17,882 nucleotides of DNA from Flavobacteriales bacterium (GTDB lineage Bacteria; Bacteroidota; Bacteroidia; Flavobacteriales; BACL11), in contig JABHQB010000007.1 of the NCBI GenBank assembly GCA_018695965.1, positions 1 through 17,882 of the forward strand, written 5' to 3'. The notes under the pieces were generated by a model, which was not told where the DNA came from, made no database searches, and saw only the letters and a program-made list of their open reading frames with translations. Shown here piece by piece: positions 14,156 to 17,882 of the stretch (positions are counted from its first letter, which is position 1; each line of letters starts with the position of its first letter). A program made the translations under genes and the position numbers.

Positions 14156-16027
14156 ATGATTTTAGACGAAAAATATGATTTAATAGTTGTTGGTGGTGGA
14201 CATGCTGGTTGTGAAGCATCTCATTCTGCCGCAACTCTTGGTTCCAAAGTTTTGTTAATTACTCAAAATTTGGAGACAATTGCCAGGATGTCTTGTAACC
14301 CAGCTATGGGAGGTATTGCAAAGGGACAAATAATTAGAGAAATTGACGCTTTAGGAGGTATGTCTGGTGTCGTAACGGATGAATCTTCAATTCAGTTTAG
14401 AATGTTAAATAAATCAAAAGGACCAGCTATGTGGAGTCCGAGATCTCAATGTGACAGAAAGGTGTTTGAGCAAAAATGGAGAGAAAAATTAGAGTCTAAT
14501 AAGAATCTTGATTTCTGGCAAGATATGGTGTATGAACTTCTGATTGAAAAAAACAAAGTAGTTGGGATAATCACACAAATGGGAATAGAGATACATTCCA
14601 AATCAGTTATCCTATGCAACGGAACATTTATGAATGGATTAATTCATTTGGGAGAAAAAAATTATGAAGGAGGTCGTTCTGGAGAACCAAACTCTAGAGG
14701 GATTACAAAACAACTTATTGATTTAGGGTTTACACATGGAAGGATGAAAACAGGGACTCCTCCTAGACTAGACGGAAGATCTATTAATTATTCTTTAACA
14801 GAAGAGCAAAAAGGAGATGAATCCCCATTAAAATTTTCTTTTACAGAAACAACTCCAGCAAAGAAACAATATAGTTGCTTTATTACTTATACTTCTGATG
14901 AAGTTCATGATATTTTAAAAGAGGGATTTGAAAAATCTCCCCTTTTTACTGGAAGAATTAAGGGATTAGGTCCAAGATATTGTCCTTCAATAGAAGATAA
15001 AATACAGAGATTTGCTACCAAAAATAGACATCAATTATTTATTGAGCCAGAAGGAGCAAACACAGTTGAAATCTATTTAAATGGATTTTCTACATCTTTA
15101 CCTGAGGAGGTACAATTGAAAGCATTAAGAAAAATAAAAGGATTGGAAAATGTGAAAATGTTCCGAGCTGGATATGCTATAGAATATGACTACTTCCCAC
15201 CAACACAATTAAAACATACGCTTGAAACTAAATTAATCGAAAATCTGTATTTTTCAGGTCAAATAAATGGAACTACTGGATATGAAGAAGCTGCTTGTCA
15301 AGGATTAATTGCTGGAATAAACTCACATCAGAAAACAAACAGTAAAGAAGAGTTTATTTTAGATAGGTCGGATGCATATATTGGTGTTTTAATAGATGAT
15401 TTAATTACTAAGGGGACTGATGAGCCTTATAGAATGTTTACATCCAGAGCGGAATACAGACTATTGTTGAGACAAGACAATGCGGATATTAGGCTTACTA
15501 AAAAAGGATTTGAATTAGGACTTGCTAGTAAAGATAGGGTAGATAAACTAAATAATAAAATTAAGGAGGGAAAGAAATTGCTTTCGTTTCTTGAAAAACA
15601 ATCTGTTTCTCCAGAAGAAATAAACTCCCTTTTATCTGAAAAGGGCAGTGCTTCACTAAAACAAAAGGTGAAATTAAAGTCTGTATTATCTCGTCCTCAT
15701 ATTTGGATTGAGGATTTACTAGTTATAGATAGTTTAAATAATTTTATTAAAGAAAATGAAATTAGTTTGGAATCAATGACACAAACTGAAATACAAGTAA
15801 AATACAGTGGATATATCAATAAGGAACAGGATACTGTTTTAAAGGTTACAAAACTAGAAAAAATAATAATCCCAGATAAATTTGATTACTCCAAACTTCA
15901 ATCAATTTCAATGGAAGGCCGAGAGAAATTAAATGAAATAAGACCTAAATCAATAGGGCAAGCTTCTAGAATAAGTGGGGTTTCTCCATCAGATATTAAT
16001 GTGTTATTAATTTATATTGGAAGATGA
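14156..16027 (+). CDS. mnmG: tRNA uridine-5-carboxymethylaminomethyl modification enzyme MnmG (GidA)
   Basis: FAD protein that works with MnmE to install the (carboxymethyl)aminomethyl group at C5 of wobble U34 in tRNAs, using methylene-tetrahydrofolate. The 623 residues are full length. The FAD-binding signature VVGGGHAGCEASHSAATLG is at 11-29, Cys47 lies in MSCNPAMGGIAKGQ, and FRMLNKSKGPAMWSPRSQCDR follows. Later motifs are RMKTGTPPRL, GLGPRYCPSIEDK, SLPEEVQ, GTTGYEEAACQGLIAG and MFTSRAEYRLLLRQDNAD. The C-terminal helical domain that contacts MnmE ends in INVLLIYIGR. It overlaps the methyltransferase by ATGA. MnmE and RsmG, its usual partners, are not in view. Confidence 0.98.
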   Translation: MILDEKYDLIVVGGGHAGCEASHSAATLGSKVLLITQNLETIARMSCNPAMGGIAKGQIIREIDALGGMSGVVTDESSIQFRMLNKSKGPAMWSPRSQCDRKVFEQKWREKLESNKNLDFWQDMVYELLIEKNKVVGIITQMGIEIHSKSVILCNGTFMNGLIHLGEKNYEGGRSGEPNSRGITKQLIDLGFTHGRMKTGTPPRLDGRSINYSLTEEQKGDESPLKFSFTETTPAKKQYSCFITYTSDEVHDILKEGFEKSPLFTGRIKGLGPRYCPSIEDKIQRFATKNRHQLFIEPEGANTVEIYLNGFSTSLPEEVQLKALRKIKGLENVKMFRAGYAIEYDYFPPTQLKHTLETKLIENLYFSGQINGTTGYEEAACQGLIAGINSHQKTNSKEEFILDRSDAYIGVLIDDLITKGTDEPYRMFTSRAEYRLLLRQDNADIRLTKKGFELGLASKDRVDKLNNKIKEGKKLLSFLEKQSVSPEEINSLLSEKGSASLKQKVKLKSVLSRPHIWIEDLLVIDSLNNFIKENEISLESMTQTEIQVKYSGYINKEQDTVLKVTKLEKIIIPDKFDYSKLQSISMEGREKLNEIRPKSIGQASRISGVSPSDINVLLIYIGR

Positions 16028-16908
16028 TGGAAATAAAGAACTGTCCTGTTTGCAACAACAGTAATTTCTCTAATCATATAGAAAGTAAAGATTTTTCGGT
16101 AAGTAAAGAATCTTTTATAATTGTAAGCTGTGATGAATGCGATTTTCACTTTACAAACCCTAGGCCTTCAAATGAGAATTTAGGGAAATATTATATATCT
16201 GATCATTATATTTCACATAACAACACTAGCCGAACCTTCTTTGAAAAGGTATATCAATTAGTTAGAAAGTTTGCAACAAATGGAAAATTTAGTCTGATTT
16301 CTTCTTTCTTTTCTAGTGGAAGGATTTTAGATGTTGGCTGTGGTACTGGAGATTTTCTAAATAAATGTAAAAGTAAAAATTGGGAAACTAAAGGCATTGA
16401 ACCTAGTAAAATTGCTAGAGATCAAGCAATAAATAATTATAACTTAGATGTGGAAGAATCTACAGATTTATCCCAATTAGAAGGACAATTTGATATTATT
16501 ACAATGTGGCATGTTCTTGAACATGTTCCAAACTTAAATGAAACTCTAGTACAATTTAAGCAATTACTTTCTAAAAAAGGGAAAATAATAATTGCTGTGC
16601 CGAATTTAGAAAGTTATGACGCTAAATATTACAAAGAATATTGGGCAGCATATGATTTGCCAATTCATCTATATCATTTTTCGAAAAAAAGTATTTGTAC
16701 TCTTTTTGAAAAACATGGATTTAGTTTGAGAAAAACAAAAGGAATGAAATTTGATTCTTTTTATGTTTCCATGCTAAGTGAGGAGCACATTAGCGGAAAG
16801 AAAAATTTTATCAAATCTGTTTTTGTTGGGATAATCTCAAATTTATATGGATTATTTGGAAAAGATGGGTTTTCAAGTTGTATTTATGTGCTTGAAAGAT
16901 CAAAATAG
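16024..16908 (+). CDS. Class I SAM-dependent methyltransferase with N-terminal zinc ribbon
   Basis: A 294-residue predicted methyltransferase, substrate unknown. An N-terminal four-cysteine ribbon (CPVC at 7-10, CDEC at 36-39) precedes FTNPRPS. The Rossmann core has the SAM motif ILDVGCGTGDFL at 101-112, the acidic loop near WETKGIEPS, and MWHVLEHVPNLNETL, the motif IV/post-I pattern of the Methyltransf_11/12 group. The C-terminal part (about 200-294) has moderately hydrophobic stretches, including FVGIISNLYGLFG. The ATG overlaps the mnmG TGA by four bases; an in-frame ATG at 16027 is an alternative. Position after mnmG hints at an RNA target, but similar zinc-ribbon methyltransferases modify sugars or lipids. 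Confidence 0.85.
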   Translation: MMEIKNCPVCNNSNFSNHIESKDFSVSKESFIIVSCDECDFHFTNPRPSNENLGKYYISDHYISHNNTSRTFFEKVYQLVRKFATNGKFSLISSFFSSGRILDVGCGTGDFLNKCKSKNWETKGIEPSKIARDQAINNYNLDVEESTDLSQLEGQFDIITMWHVLEHVPNLNETLVQFKQLLSKKGKIIIAVPNLESYDAKYYKEYWAAYDLPIHLYHFSKKSICTLFEKHGFSLRKTKGMKFDSFYVSMLSEEHISGKKNFIKSVFVGIISNLYGLFGKDGFSSCIYVLERSK

Positions 16909-16929
16909 CTGATTTTATTAATTCTAAGA

Positions 16930-16997
16930 CAGGTTTGCTAAATTTTGAGATAACGTCATCTGTAATTTGAGATTGTTAAACCTGGGAGACGTTTTTA
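16930..16997 (+). other. Possible structured 3' end or terminator after the methyltransferase
   Basis: CAGGTTT (16930-16936) can pair with AAACCTG (16978-16984). Inside is a small hairpin, AGAT (16948-16951) with ATCT (16958-16961), whose loop holds ACGTC (16953-16957). That loop is complementary to GACGT (16988-16992) just outside the long stem and immediately before a T run. This could be a terminator for the + strand operon or a folded RNA element; the stems are short and the region is A/T rich. TTTGAGAT also occurs twice, 22 bases apart (16944 and 16966). Confidence 0.3.
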
Positions 16998-17053
16998 TCG
17001 TATTGATTTACAGTATCTTAGATGTTTTAATTAGATTTTGTCCTTATTTTTTG

Positions 17054-17061
17054 TATTTTTG
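17054..17061 (+). promoter_or_regulatory. -7 promoter element for the secreted FN3 protein
   Basis: TATTTTTG is a perfect TAnnTTTG ending 14 bases before the ATG at 17076. The leader is almost pure adenine, a common feature of translated Bacteroidota mRNAs that lack SD sequences. The nearest TTG upstream (17038-17040) is only 13 bases away, shorter than the usual -33 spacing. Confidence 0.55.
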
Positions 17062-17075
17062 AAAAAAACTAAATA

Positions 17076-17882
17076 ATGAAAAAAATTATATTTTCTATAC
17101 TTCTTGTATTTCTTATTACTAATTCTTTTTCACAATGTATAAACGCAAATAGTTTATATACAGACAATATAACTTATTTGAACGCTCTTGCAAATTGGGA
17201 GTCTGCTCCTGCTGCAGATCATTATCTTATTCATTATAGAGTATTAGGCACAGTGAATTGGAGTAATGTAGGAAATATTGCTGGAAGTGACACCACAAGA
17301 AACATACCTCAATTGCAATCGTCTACCACATATGAATGGCAAATAAAAACTTTTTGTGACACCTCCAATCAACCTAATTCTGGTTGGTCGTACTCAGATA
17401 CATTTACAACAGCAGCTTTTGTGCCTTCACCTTTTAATCCGAGTATTTTCCCAATTATTGCAAATTTAACGTGTAATGAGAATACTGCTTTTACCATAAT
17501 TGCTGAGCAAATTCAAAATGAGCCGGATATCGCTTCCTCTGTTTTTTCTTCTGATAAAGGGTATTTTGAGATAAGCACTTTAACTAGCGGAGATGTTTTG
17601 GGAAATGCATCCTATACAAGTTCTTTTCTGAATTTCACTGCTAGTTTGGTTCTGGATTTTACATTAGGTCCAAATTACGCTAAAATAGATATGATTGACA
17701 CTGCTGGAGCAACAATGGGATTTTTTATAATTGAAAATCTAACTCCTGGAGTGAAAATTTCATCTATTGGACCAAATGATGGGAATAACTACACTAGTGG
17801 ATATATTAGTCAGATTAATTTTACGGATTTATTTGTAAATCCAAATGAAGCAGGCCCTATCACTTTTACAGCTACTATAGAT
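17076..17882 (+). CDS. Secreted fibronectin type III protein (3' truncated)
   Basis: The frame is open from ATG 17076 to the window end (269 codons, no stop). It starts with a signal peptide, MKKIIFSILLVFLITNSFSQ, probably cut near residue 19-20; Cys21 is not in a lipobox, so a lipoprotein is unlikely. Residues 24-112 form a fibronectin type III domain: NALANWESAPAADHYLIHYR, TVNWSNVGN, SSTTYEWQIKTFC and SGWSYSDTFTT have the expected Trp, Tyr and Leu/Tyr pattern. Residues 118-269 are a beta-rich, Asn/Thr/Ser-rich region that I do not recognise. In Flavobacteriales such proteins are often large adhesins or hydrolases exported by the type IX system with a C-terminal sorting domain; that end lies outside the window, so the role is open. 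Confidence 0.88.
   Translation, partial: MKKIIFSILLVFLITNSFSQCINANSLYTDNITYLNALANWESAPAADHYLIHYRVLGTVNWSNVGNIAGSDTTRNIPQLQSSTTYEWQIKTFCDTSNQPNSGWSYSDTFTTAAFVPSPFNPSIFPIIANLTCNENTAFTIIAEQIQNEPDIASSVFSSDKGYFEISTLTSGDVLGNASYTSSFLNFTASLVLDFTLGPNYAKIDMIDTAGATMGFFIIENLTPGVKISSIGPNDGNNYTSGYISQINFTDLFVNPNEAGPITFTATID

Noticed and set aside
1..17882. Mobile element, defence system, CRISPR array or RNA gene
   Set aside because: All long frames are assigned to housekeeping or family-level proteins, gaps are at most about 167 bases, and I found no spaced repeats, transposase or integrase motifs or tRNA-like folds.

Overview
The window looks like ordinary chromosomal core of a low-GC Bacteroidota, most likely a member of Flavobacteriales. 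The evidence is the strong A/T bias, gene families typical of that group (DUF4271, DUF4175, DUF3109, a eukaryote-type dimeric GlyRS, a YbeY with Asp in place of the third metal-binding His, a secreted FN3 protein), near absence of Shine-Dalgarno sequences, and the Bacteroidota -7 promoter element TAnnTTTG in front of every apparent first gene. The exact genus cannot be read from the sequence. I see no rRNA, tRNA, CRISPR array, insertion sequence, prophage or integrase gene. No stretch longer than 300 bases lacks a gene; the longest gap is about 167 bases (16909-17075).

Layout: (1) 1-970, the end of alanine racemase on the + strand, cut by the window edge just after its PLP lysine. (2) 4753-1024 on the - strand, a tight five-gene operon in transcription order DUF4271 membrane protein, hemD, rnpA, yidD, S41 C-terminal processing protease. 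(3) 4833-6286 on the + strand, a glutaryl-CoA-type acyl-CoA dehydrogenase with a translationally coupled small membrane protein (DUF3817). (4) 6855-6289 on the - strand, a ten-cysteine DUF3109 protein, divergent from glyS (6891-8426, +); only 35 bases separate the two starts and both -7 elements end 4 bases before the ATGs. (5) 10299-8423 on the - strand, gltX followed by folB, with folB overlapping the glyS stop tail-to-tail. (6) 10388-16908 on the + strand, an operon of a giant DUF4175 membrane/coiled-coil protein, ybeY, mnmG and a zinc-ribbon SAM methyltransferase. (7) 17076 to the window end, the first 269 codons of a secreted fibronectin-III protein.

Functional themes: the window is dominated by translation and RNA maturation (GlyRS, GluRS, RNase P protein, YbeY, MnmG), with envelope functions (Alr, YidD, CtpA, DUF4175), heme and folate biosynthesis steps (HemD, FolB), and one catabolic enzyme. 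The most noteworthy non-coding signal is a parS-like 16-mer (14137-14152) immediately before mnmG. Together with rnpA-yidD 11 kb away, this recalls the ancestral oriC gene neighbourhood. I found no convincing novel multi-gene system; the findings below concern regulatory architecture, poorly characterised families and small sequence oddities.
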